A DNA stretch of 25,312 bases, taken from IMG/VR virus record IMGVR_UViG_3300050821_002018, positions 1 through 25,312 of that record. One strand, given 5' to 3'. Below the pieces are notes generated by a model. That model was not told the DNA's origin, did no database searches, and saw only the letters and a list, made by a program, of their open reading frames with translations. This document shows positions 7,942-14,677 of this stretch, in pieces. Source of the DNA: a virus. Each line of letters begins with the position of its first letter. Positions within the stretch are counted from its first letter, which is position 1. The position numbers and the translations under genes are program-made.

Positions 7942-8063
7942 CAATTAGCCTTCCTGATTGTAAGCTTAGCCACAACCCAAGCCGAAAGGTGCCAGCCGAA
8001 GCCTATTACGAAGCCAACGGCAAGCAGAAAGAGAAAGTATTCCCATGACCAATGAGGTTGCAT
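7941..8063 (-). CDS. 40-aa single-span membrane protein
   Basis: A short frame fills the space between the neck gene and the receiver gene exactly. Its ATG at 8063 follows the neck gene TAA directly, and its TGA overlaps the receiver ATG by one base (TGATG). The product begins MQPHWSWEY, continues with a hydrophobic span (FLFLLAVGFVIGFGWHL, residues about 10-26) and ends in a basic tail (KLTIRKAN), which suggests an inward-facing C terminus by the positive-inside rule. It is rich in aromatic residues. Tight coupling on both sides supports it being real. Function is unknown; holin-like, regulatory or receiver-partner roles are all possible. Confidence 0.75.
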   Translation of the reverse strand: MQPHWSWEYFLFLLAVGFVIGFGWHLSAWVVAKLTIRKAN

Positions 8064-8867
8064 TTATGTTCCCATCTTCTCGCAGATGCAGATATACCCA
8101 CTGAAACCGGTGGCCTCGCTCGTGTAAACCGAGGCGGCCTTATACCGGTCTGAGTTGGGGAAGTTGAAGTTGTCAAACTCTTGAATTTGAATTCCGGTCA
8201 ACAGCGGGACATAAATCACGAAGTGCTCGCGATAGAATGCCGTTGGAATCTTAATGTCGCTGCCATCTCGGATGCGGTTAAGCTGAGACAAGCCAGCCGG
8301 GACTCCAGCCAAAGATGGAAGCTGATTTTGAGTAAAGAAATACCCTCCATCCTGGAGGACCATTCCAAACTCATTTTGCTTATCAATACCCATGTATCCG
8401 GGCGCAGCAATCCATCCAGACTGAGGCTGCTGCCCACTCTGTCCACCAAGGGGTTGGGGACGAGTTACTGACACGGTAGCTTCTGCTCGGCAAACTATTG
8501 TCGAATAGGTGTAGTTGGTTGGTCTAATCTGGGCGACAATGAAGATGTTTCCCTCTTCGGATTCATAACCGGTCTCTACCAAAATGTCGCCAAGCTGTAG
8601 GATTCTGTTGTCGCAAATGGCTATCTTGACTTGAAGGTTGAACGGGTCGTTCTCAACGAGATTCTTGCCAGCAGGCTTGATATACATTGGGAAATTAGTA
8701 GCAAGAGGGGTCCCGTCAAATACAGAGCCGCCAGAGTTTTCATTCAGGCGATAGATGCTGTATTGAGAGCCGGTGACCGCAGCGGCGGCACCGTTGCCCT
8801 GCTGGACGGCAGAGTCAATGATGGGCATAGTGCCAAGCCAGGGGAGAAAACCTGGAGCATCACTCAT
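8064..8867 (-). CDS. Neck / head-closure structural protein, putative
   Basis: This 267-aa protein is coupled to the upstream connector gene by a TAATG overlap. It is Gln/Gly/Pro-rich in the middle (QPLGGQSGQQPQSGW) and otherwise beta-rich: YSIYRLNENSGGSVFDG, PFNLQVKIAICDNRILQLGD, GNIFIVAQIRPTNYTYSTIV. The C-terminal part (HFVIYVPLLTGIQIQEFDNF, then SDRYKAASVYTSE) resembles a second beta domain. The segment 'LQLGDILVETGY' is typical of barrel proteins that close the head or carry DNA-contact loops. No catalytic motif is seen. The role as head-closure or adaptor is inferred from position between capsid and sheath. Confidence 0.65.
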   Translation of the reverse strand: MSDAPGFLPWLGTMPIIDSAVQQGNGAAAAVTGSQYSIYRLNENSGGSVFDGTPLATNFPMYIKPAGKNLVENDPFNLQVKIAICDNRILQLGDILVETGYESEEGNIFIVAQIRPTNYTYSTIVCRAEATVSVTRPQPLGGQSGQQPQSGWIAAPGYMGIDKQNEFGMVLQDGGYFFTQNQLPSLAGVPAGLSQLNRIRDGSDIKIPTAFYREHFVIYVPLLTGIQIQEFDNFNFPNSDRYKAASVYTSEATGFSGYICICEKMGT

Positions 8868-9694
8868 TATGCAACACTACCGGAGCGACCGGAGCCTCCA
8901 AACATTTGGACATATTCCATTCCGCCGATCATCTGGGCCAACTGCGTGCAATACTCTTTATAGAGCGCACGGCGCCTGGGCAATTCCTTGTCTTGGAATG
9001 AAGCCGGGCCAGCCTGGGTTAGCCAAAGACTCAAGCCCTGCTGAGTCATATTCATGGCCAAGTAATCTAAGATCGCCACATACCCATAAAGGGTTACAGA
9101 TGCTCCGGTTACAACATTCTGGAACGTCCCAACCACTGGACTCTGCGTGCCGGGATTCTCAACTGAAAGGTTTGTGGTTCCGGTTACGCTTTCGGTGAGC
9201 GTAAAGGCAAAGTTTCCCGGGGCCGCAACGTACACTTCGGCAAAGTATGGCGGCATAAACTGCGGGGACATTAGGTCGGCTGGCATAACCCCGGTTGCCG
9301 CAAACTGAATCGGAGAGACAACCTGGCTGATTGCGTTAGCTGAATTCAAAGCTATGCTATACAGCGGAGAAGAGTCTGGCGGGTTGACGGGGTTTGGGGG
9401 AATGGAGAAATCTTGCGATCTAACGGTGTAGGAAGCATTGTAATTCGTGTTGTTGTAATTTAATGTGAAGTTTAGGACATCTTCAACGGTGGGATTGCCC
9501 TGAATTTTATAGGCACCAAGTGAGTAGCCGGTGATCAACTGCTCTTCAGGCATGGTCATGTTGTTCATTCGGTACTCGAGGTCTTCCCGATAGAACGTAA
9601 AGCGCCAGCCGTATAGACGGCCACCATACGAGTTTCCAGAAAACGGAACACCAAGATGCCGCCTGATTGCGGTCTTCATCGTTTGTGGTAACAC
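8867..9694 (-). CDS. Head-tail connector-type structural protein, putative
   Basis: This 275-aa protein is encoded directly after the capsid gene. The GTG at 9694 is favoured as start because GGAGG lies 8 nt upstream; an ATG five codons later is an alternative. The N-terminal part is basic and aromatic (RRHLGVPFSGNSYGGRLYGW, then YREDLEYRMNNMTMPEEQL). The middle is beta-rich and Asn/Pro-rich (SIPPNPVNPPDSSPLYSI). The end is helical (FQDKELPRRRALYKEYCTQL, then QMIGGMEYVQMF), which recalls connector proteins that end in a helix packing on the portal. The identity is inferred from position; the frame itself is secure. Confidence 0.65.
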   Translation of the reverse strand: MLPQTMKTAIRRHLGVPFSGNSYGGRLYGWRFTFYREDLEYRMNNMTMPEEQLITGYSLGAYKIQGNPTVEDVLNFTLNYNNTNYNASYTVRSQDFSIPPNPVNPPDSSPLYSIALNSANAISQVVSPIQFAATGVMPADLMSPQFMPPYFAEVYVAAPGNFAFTLTESVTGTTNLSVENPGTQSPVVGTFQNVVTGASVTLYGYVAILDYLAMNMTQQGLSLWLTQAGPASFQDKELPRRRALYKEYCTQLAQMIGGMEYVQMFGGSGRSGSVA

Positions 9695-9719
9695 TTAGGC
9701 CGCCTCCAGAATAATAGTA

Positions 9720-9741
9720 GGGGGCCCATTGCTGAGCCCCC
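9720..9741 (-). terminator. GC-rich hairpin after the major capsid gene
   Basis: The transcript would fold as GGGGGC, a 10-nt loop, then GCCCCC, followed by TACTATTATTCT. It lies about 35 nt downstream of the capsid stop. It lacks an unbroken U run, so it may be a partial terminator or an mRNA-stabilising hairpin that lets capsid be made in excess over the next genes. Confidence 0.45.
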
Positions 9742-9774
9742 ATTGCGATAAGCATCCTAACGATTAGAATTCGC

Positions 9775-11268
9775 TTAAAATGCACTCGCGCACTGAATCA
9801 TCACGCCACGCTTGTAGCGCATGTAGTCAGACGACAGGATGATCGTCGGGTTGGACGATTTATCCGTGCGCGGAACGAAATCGCCCTGGTAGTCATACGC
9901 CATTTTCACAACGTCGCCCAGGGTGTCAATCGCGGCCAGGGTGCGGAATTTAATCCGGTCAACCCAGCGGGTATCAGCTACGTCTCCAATGCCAGCAACG
10001 ATGCTGGAGGCTTCCTTCGCGCCCTTGAAGGGGTGCTCGGCGATAACGTCTTGCCCGAAGACAAGGCCGTGACGCAGTTGGAACTGACCTGCAGCAGCCG
10101 GGGCCGCGTAGGTCGGAACCTGGGTCGCTTCCGTGAACTCAAGGCCCCAACCGGCAGCAATCACGCCGTCTTGGAAGACCGGCGAAGAATGCCAACGTGT
10201 AGCCGTCGCACGCTCGAAGCCCTGGTCCTGGTAGACCTGAGCAAGCAGCGTCGAGTCAATGGCGCAGCCGTAAAGACCATTGGCCAGTTTCGGAACGCCA
10301 CGACGCTTCAGAATCGAAGCGGCATAGGGGAACATCTGAGTCGGGTTCAGGATGTTGGTCGAAGCCATCGCGTAGGCGGTGGTGATCATATTCCCAGAAC
10401 CGTTCAGCGGACGCACAACGAAGGAGCCGTCCTTGAACACTGGGTTCAGGGGCGAGCCAACGGTGGGCGGGTTAGCTGCGAGCGATGCGCCGGGGTCAAG
10501 AGCGACAATGCGATCACCGGTGGACCACGTTTCCGAGGCCGCGAGTGTCAGCGTGCCGCTTTGACCGAACACCTGATTGCCACCAACCATGTAAGATTGG
10601 CTGGGCGAGTCAAGCGAGACCGCAGTTACGGTCGTCAACGACAGAATGTCGCCGGTAGAGTTGGAGACAATCGCGACGTTGATCGGGTTGCTCGAAGAGA
10701 CGGCAGACGGCGTCTTATAGTTGGGCAGGTCCGCAGACGGGAACTGAGCCAAGAAGCCGTTGCAGTTGTCGGCATGGAAGCTGGTCGAGGTCGCCCCGGC
10801 AAGAGCGAACGTGTCGCCCGAGTCATACGCCTGCCACAGACGGTTGGCGCAAACCAACTCGAGGGAGTTACCGGCCTTCTGGCCGATGGCGTAGATGTTG
10901 TCGAGGTAGACGCTGGCGATCAGCGCCGTGTCGCCGGTAACGAAGGTCGGGAGGAATCCCGGCCAACGATTCAGCGTAGCGGTCCACTGCTCAAACGAAC
11001 GAACATCGGCGGTCATGCCGTTGTCAAGGCCCGTATTAAGCGCCGGATTGAGAGGGTTAATGTTCGGAGCGATGAGGGCACGCGCAGTGAAGGTTTTAGT
11101 TTCACCGATATTCGCGTCGAACCAGTCATCAGCACTGACATTTTTGGGGCGAAAAACGTAAGACGGAAGCATGGCTTCCCGGATTTTTCTTTCCAGGAAG
11201 AGTTTCTGCTCCATTACGTCAATCATTGGCAAGGGAAAACCATTGCCCCCGCCGCCATTGATAGGCAT
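9775..11268 (-). CDS. Major capsid protein (HK97 fold)
   Basis: This 497-aa protein forms the icosahedral shell. It follows a scaffold gene, as expected. The N-terminal region (DVMEQKLFLERKIREAMLPS, then FDANIGETKTFTARALIAP) has the N-arm and extended-loop look of P22 gp5-like or related coat proteins. A beta-rich insert at about 200-265 (SNSTGDILSLTTVTAVSLDS, then TLTLAASETWSTGDRIVALD) resembles a small I-domain. The rest returns to the P and A domains (YAMASTNILNPTQMFPYAAS, RGVPKLANGLYGCAIDS, HGLVFGQDVIAEHPFKG) and ends with KRGVMIQCASAF. The ATG has GGAG 9 nt upstream. Fold assignment is by pattern; the family subgroup is uncertain. Confidence 0.88.
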   Translation of the reverse strand: MPINGGGGNGFPLPMIDVMEQKLFLERKIREAMLPSYVFRPKNVSADDWFDANIGETKTFTARALIAPNINPLNPALNTGLDNGMTADVRSFEQWTATLNRWPGFLPTFVTGDTALIASVYLDNIYAIGQKAGNSLELVCANRLWQAYDSGDTFALAGATSTSFHADNCNGFLAQFPSADLPNYKTPSAVSSSNPINVAIVSNSTGDILSLTTVTAVSLDSPSQSYMVGGNQVFGQSGTLTLAASETWSTGDRIVALDPGASLAANPPTVGSPLNPVFKDGSFVVRPLNGSGNMITTAYAMASTNILNPTQMFPYAASILKRRGVPKLANGLYGCAIDSTLLAQVYQDQGFERATATRWHSSPVFQDGVIAAGWGLEFTEATQVPTYAAPAAAGQFQLRHGLVFGQDVIAEHPFKGAKEASSIVAGIGDVADTRWVDRIKFRTLAAIDTLGDVVKMAYDYQGDFVPRTDKSSNPTIILSSDYMRYKRGVMIQCASAF

Positions 11269-11393
11269 TGTGTAATGCTCCTAAGGAGAGTGTTGAAATG
11301 GTTTGAGCACTTTGCCTCTCATCCAAGCGGCTGGCTCGCGACCGAATCACTGCCATCCGGCAGGCTCTTCAGGTCGGCACTGATGTGCAGGGG
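11269..11393 (-). other. Largest intergenic gap (125 nt), leader of the capsid gene
   Basis: This is the longest gap in the window. It holds a small hairpin (CTGCC, loop GGAT, GGCAG at 11350-11363) and, just before the capsid ATG, a short inverted repeat (CTCC TTA GGAG, 11278-11288) that includes the ribosome site. No convincing -35/-10 promoter pair was seen. Confidence 0.4.
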
Positions 11394-12164
11394 TTAGGCT
11401 CGCTTTGAACGAAGCCGCTCCTCTAATTTATCGAAGTCTTCTTTCGAAAGCTTCGATGCATCAACGTTTTTGTCACTGCCGCCCTTTTTGCTATCGGGGC
11501 GCTCGAAGCGACCAGTTGCAGTGCGGCTTTCGGTGGTTTCCTCGTCCTCGCCATCTGTTTTAGGCTTGAACCAGGCTTCTTTTTCCTCAACAAGACTGTC
11601 AAGGAAAGCTTTAAGCTCCTCTCGGTTAATGCGACCATCTTTAACGGTCACAATATCGAGATCGAGCAAATCTACTAATTCTTCGGTGATCAGACCACGA
11701 GAAACTGCTCCAGACCTAACGGCCTCTTTAACAAGTGCCTCGTCACGAGCCTTGAGCGTTGCGTCAAACTTGACTCGCTCGGCCTTGGTCATGTCCTCGA
11801 AGTTTTTGTGCTGAGCGTCTAAGGCCTTTTCCAATTTTTCGATTCGCTGCTTTGAGGTAAGCTCTTCGTTTTCTTTCTTGGCCTTTTCGGCCTCTTCGGC
11901 CTTAGCTCTTTCGAGATCGGCGGCTTCGCGCTCGGCGATCTTAGCCTTGGTCTCATTCAACTCTTTTTCAAGAGTCTCTGCTCGCTCGCGGTGAGACTTA
12001 GCCTCTTCGTTGCGCTTATGGATGGCCTTTTGGGCTGTGTCGTCAATGCCAAGCTCTTTAAGCTTTGCCTCAACGGCGGCACTCAGGGCCTTATCGTCAA
12101 CGACGGGCTTATTCTCTTCTGTATTCGGGGCAACGTTTTTAACTGAACCTAGGGCGTCAGCCAT
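11394..12164 (-). CDS. Capsid scaffolding protein
   Basis: This 256-aa, highly charged protein is the internal scaffold for shell assembly. Residues about 25-140 form an almost uninterrupted coiled coil rich in Glu, Lys, Ala and Arg (KSHRERAETLEKELNETKAK, then AEEAEKAKKENEELTSKQR). Residues about 145-200 look like a small folded domain (VSRGLITEELVDLLDLDIVT, then INREELKAFLDSLVEEKEAW). The C-terminal 55 residues are disordered and charged, and end in a basic segment (EERLRSKRA) that in other phages contacts the coat protein. It precedes the capsid gene, the standard order. AGGAG lies before the ATG. Confidence 0.88.
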   Translation of the reverse strand: MADALGSVKNVAPNTEENKPVVDDKALSAAVEAKLKELGIDDTAQKAIHKRNEEAKSHRERAETLEKELNETKAKIAEREAADLERAKAEEAEKAKKENEELTSKQRIEKLEKALDAQHKNFEDMTKAERVKFDATLKARDEALVKEAVRSGAVSRGLITEELVDLLDLDIVTVKDGRINREELKAFLDSLVEEKEAWFKPKTDGEDEETTESRTATGRFERPDSKKGGSDKNVDASKLSKEDFDKLEERLRSKRA

Positions 12165-12223
12165 AGTATTCTCCTGTGTATCCTCACGGAAAAAGTAGCT
12201 CGCTATCCTGCGAGTTTAGGCGA

Positions 12224-12439
12224 CTAACCCTCACCCAGAATTCGTCTTGTGCCGGGAGTCGAACGACCGAGCTTCCTCTCAACCGCTCGCGCAACTTTTT
12301 TCTTTTGTGCGCTCGTTAAGGCAGGCTTGGTCTGATTGAGTCGGACCATTGCATTTTTGGCCCTCCCCGTGGTATTGGTCGGGAGTTTATAGCCACCCCC
12401 GACCTTAATCGTGCCACTCTTGTGTGAGCCTTCAGCCAC
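12224..12439 (-). CDS. Small basic protein, unknown
   Basis: A 71-aa, strongly basic protein starts with GTG and has a good ribosome site (AAGGAG, 7 nt upstream). The first 30 residues are Gly-rich and probably disordered (GTIKVGGGYKLPTN). The rest looks helical and basic (LTSAQKKKVARAVERKLG), ending in STPGTRRILGEG. There is no Cys, membrane span or export signal. It could bind DNA or stick to the inner capsid, but nothing in the sequence shows this. It lies 59 nt upstream of the scaffold gene. Confidence 0.65.
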   Translation of the reverse strand: MAEGSHKSGTIKVGGGYKLPTNTTGRAKNAMVRLNQTKPALTSAQKKKVARAVERKLGRSTPGTRRILGEG

Positions 12440-12449
12440 GACAGACTCC

Positions 12450-12995
12450 TTACTTCAGGAGTCCCGAGCCGCCGAGAGCGTTAAACACAACCGTGCCACC
12501 GTGACAGTTAACCGAAACGAGCGGAGAGCCAGAAGTGGCGATCTCATTCTCAACCTGGAACATCGAGTTACCGTTATACGGGAAGTCGTACACTCCAGAG
12601 GCCGTAATCCAGCCGGTGATATTGGCGACGTTATACAGGTTGGCAACGGTACTCGCCTGAGTTACCGCCATCGTATCTGCAAACGCAGAAGCTGCCGTTA
12701 CAGAAACTTCACAATATCCGCTTTGAACGGCGGTGTTAAGGTTCACAATCGTAACTGCGGTCGAGACCGTGTTAAGGTTGAAGGCATTGTACCAGGAGTT
12801 GGGGTAACCAGCCGACAGACCGAGGTCTGGGCTCGGAGCACCAACGGCGGTTGCAACTGCAGTCGGGGTCGCGGCAGGGGCCGTGATCGTCGCAGCAGGA
12901 GCGGGCGCCCCACCCATTTCGGGAGCGAAGTGGATGTTTACGCCGACACCGAAGAAGGCAGCGGCGACGAACAGTCCGATGAAAAGACGTTTCAT
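12450..12995 (-). CDS. Exported or membrane-anchored beta protein, unknown
   Basis: This 181-aa protein begins with a classical export-type N terminus: basic MKR and a hydrophobic core (LFIGLFVAAAFFGVGV). No clear AxA site follows, so it may be an anchor or be cut later in the Ala/Pro/Thr-rich linker (residues about 30-55). The C-terminal domain is beta-rich, with two Cys in a layout like the exported domain of the glycosidase gene: SGYCEVSV early and VSVNCHGG late, suggesting one disulfide and secretion (inference). It lies 3 nt after the portal stop and has AAGGA before its ATG. An exported protein between portal and scaffold is odd. Confidence 0.7.
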   Translation of the reverse strand: MKRLFIGLFVAAAFFGVGVNIHFAPEMGGAPAPAATITAPAATPTAVATAVGAPSPDLGLSAGYPNSWYNAFNLNTVSTAVTIVNLNTAVQSGYCEVSVTAASAFADTMAVTQASTVANLYNVANITGWITASGVYDFPYNGNSMFQVENEIATSGSPLVSVNCHGGTVVFNALGGSGLLK

Positions 12996-12998
12996 TGT

Positions 12999-14639
12999 CT
13001 ATCCTTTTGAAGACGAAGAGGCGTTCGCGCCACTTCCAGGAGGTGTAGATGGTTTATTTGGGTCAATCGGTGGAGGCGTTACCTCGCCGCTGCCCTTGAT
13101 GTCTTGATATGGACCGTGAAGTCCAATATCAGATGCAAGCTTAGCGCCAGCGGCGTCATCACTAACCAACTCCTTGGGATTTTGCAGTGAACCACCACAG
13201 GCAAGTTGAAGGCCGGTAACGTGGTCGAGCAACTCCTTGCCTTGGAGTACATTATCACTGGCCCACTCGAGGAGCCTTTTTGCGCCATCAGGTATATCCC
13301 CGATTTCAAATCCTGGGATATTCAGAAGGCCAATTGAAATTCCGTAAAGCGTTAGGGATATAAGCTTAAGGTAGCCGTAATCCCCATAAGGGTAACGCTG
13401 ACGGCGGATAAGTCTTTGCAGAGGCTTGCCGCTCTTGTCTACTGCGGGACCAGAATCAACACCCTTAAGGTGTTCGGCTCGCATTTTAGAGCCACCGAGA
13501 ATCTCCATGATGTACTCTCGCACATCTTGAACAAACTCTCTCTGCTCCTTTAATCCCTGAGCATTGATCTCAAGAACCTTTGCATCCGCATACTGTCCCT
13601 GCCCAACTAGGACATTGGTTGGACCGCTCACCGGACGACCCTTGTCGTCATCGTGAGTTGAGGTTCCGCCTAGCGCGCTAGAGCTTCCGCCTGGCCCAAC
13701 GGTTAATTCGTTGTTACCGGTGTAGTCTAACTCGCCGAGGCGAATGAAGAGGCGCGGGTCTGCCGTGTACCGAAGGCCACGACCGGCTTGAGAGAGGGCG
13801 TAGTCTGCAGCAATCAAAAGATTGCGGGCTGGCCACCAAAGGCACATCCCGTCTTGATCGCGGCGCTTACCGCCAAAATTCTTGATTACAAAGAATGGAC
13901 AAACACCCTTCCAGCCGTGAGGCTCAACCGAATGCTGCTTAAAGGAAATGATGTCTCCATACTTATCCTTCGTTCCCAGATCAATATAGGTCCTGTCTGG
14001 CAATGGGACATATTCGGTAATGCTGTATGAATCAATCAGGTAGCGATACCAAAAGGTATCTTCTCCCTTGTTCTCATCATCGTCTAGATTGGCACCCTTT
14101 TTAGCTGCAGCTTCCGGGGAGATGGGATAGGTAACCATGAGTCCCGAGGGGTTTGCTTGATTCCTCGAGACGAATACCTCTTCGCACCACTTACCGGGAA
14201 GAACGTCGTAAATCGGGAGGGCGCAATCGTCTGCCTTGTGAATGACGACCGCCACCGAACCAATGACTCCGTCCTCATATATCTCTTGCATGACGCCTTC
14301 AAGGTGAAGGTCTCTTGCTAGATCATCGAGAGCAGACTCAGCTTTGGCGTCTTCCTCGCCCTGCTTGGATACAACCTTGATCGAAGGAAACTGCTCGTCT
14401 CCGAACAGACCGGCGAAGGTGTCCTGTGTAACTTCCCATGCAAACGGGAGATCAGTGTCGGGACGCCGCTCCTTGAGTTGGATGTATCTCTTGCCGGGGG
14501 CGCTATCTTGATCAAACGACCAGTCAAGGTCTTCGTATAGCTCACCCGTCAGTTGGCGTCCAAGGGCCTCGTGTAGACGAAATCTAGGCGAGGCCCCGCG
14601 AGGAAGCTTAAGACTGTCCTGTAATTCTCTGAACGCCAA
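12999..14639 (-). CDS. Portal protein
   Basis: This 546-aa protein forms the dodecameric ring through which DNA passes. It starts with TTG, with AAGGAG 8 nt upstream and no ATG nearby. The N-terminal half contains portal-like segments (LERRP-type turn in KERRPDTDLPFAWEVTQDTF, then EGVMQEIYEDGVIGSVAVVI and YDVLPGKWCEEVFVSRNQ). The stem and helices follow (ARNLLIAADYALSQAGRGL, then EQREFVQDVREYIMEILGG and RMRAEHL-like KMRAEHLKGVDSGPAVDKSG). The C-terminal 35 residues are Pro/Ser/Gly-rich and disordered. It is most like SPP1 gp6-type portals, though the subgroup is not certain. It lies far from terminase, with about 10 kb of other genes between. Confidence 0.85.
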   Translation of the reverse strand: MAFRELQDSLKLPRGASPRFRLHEALGRQLTGELYEDLDWSFDQDSAPGKRYIQLKERRPDTDLPFAWEVTQDTFAGLFGDEQFPSIKVVSKQGEEDAKAESALDDLARDLHLEGVMQEIYEDGVIGSVAVVIHKADDCALPIYDVLPGKWCEEVFVSRNQANPSGLMVTYPISPEAAAKKGANLDDDENKGEDTFWYRYLIDSYSITEYVPLPDRTYIDLGTKDKYGDIISFKQHSVEPHGWKGVCPFFVIKNFGGKRRDQDGMCLWWPARNLLIAADYALSQAGRGLRYTADPRLFIRLGELDYTGNNELTVGPGGSSSALGGTSTHDDDKGRPVSGPTNVLVGQGQYADAKVLEINAQGLKEQREFVQDVREYIMEILGGSKMRAEHLKGVDSGPAVDKSGKPLQRLIRRQRYPYGDYGYLKLISLTLYGISIGLLNIPGFEIGDIPDGAKRLLEWASDNVLQGKELLDHVTGLQLACGGSLQNPKELVSDDAAGAKLASDIGLHGPYQDIKGSGEVTPPPIDPNKPSTPPGSGANASSSSKG

Positions 14640-14677
14640 GACGGAATCTCCTTATGGTGCCAGAAAGTAAAGGGAGT

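Noticed and set aside
9546-9785. 79-codon minus-strand frame starting at the capsid stop
   Set aside because: Most of it overlaps the connector gene in another frame; it spans the hairpin and its C-terminal part reads as an out-of-frame shadow.
11223-11360. 45-codon minus-strand frame across the capsid leader into the capsid start
   Set aside because: No good ribosome site, and its second half overlaps conserved capsid codons out of frame.
10033-11397. 454-codon open frame on the plus strand opposite the capsid gene
   Set aside because: It mirrors the strongly biased capsid codons, is Arg/Gly/Val-rich with no fold-like pattern, has no neighbours on that strand and no ribosome site that stands out.
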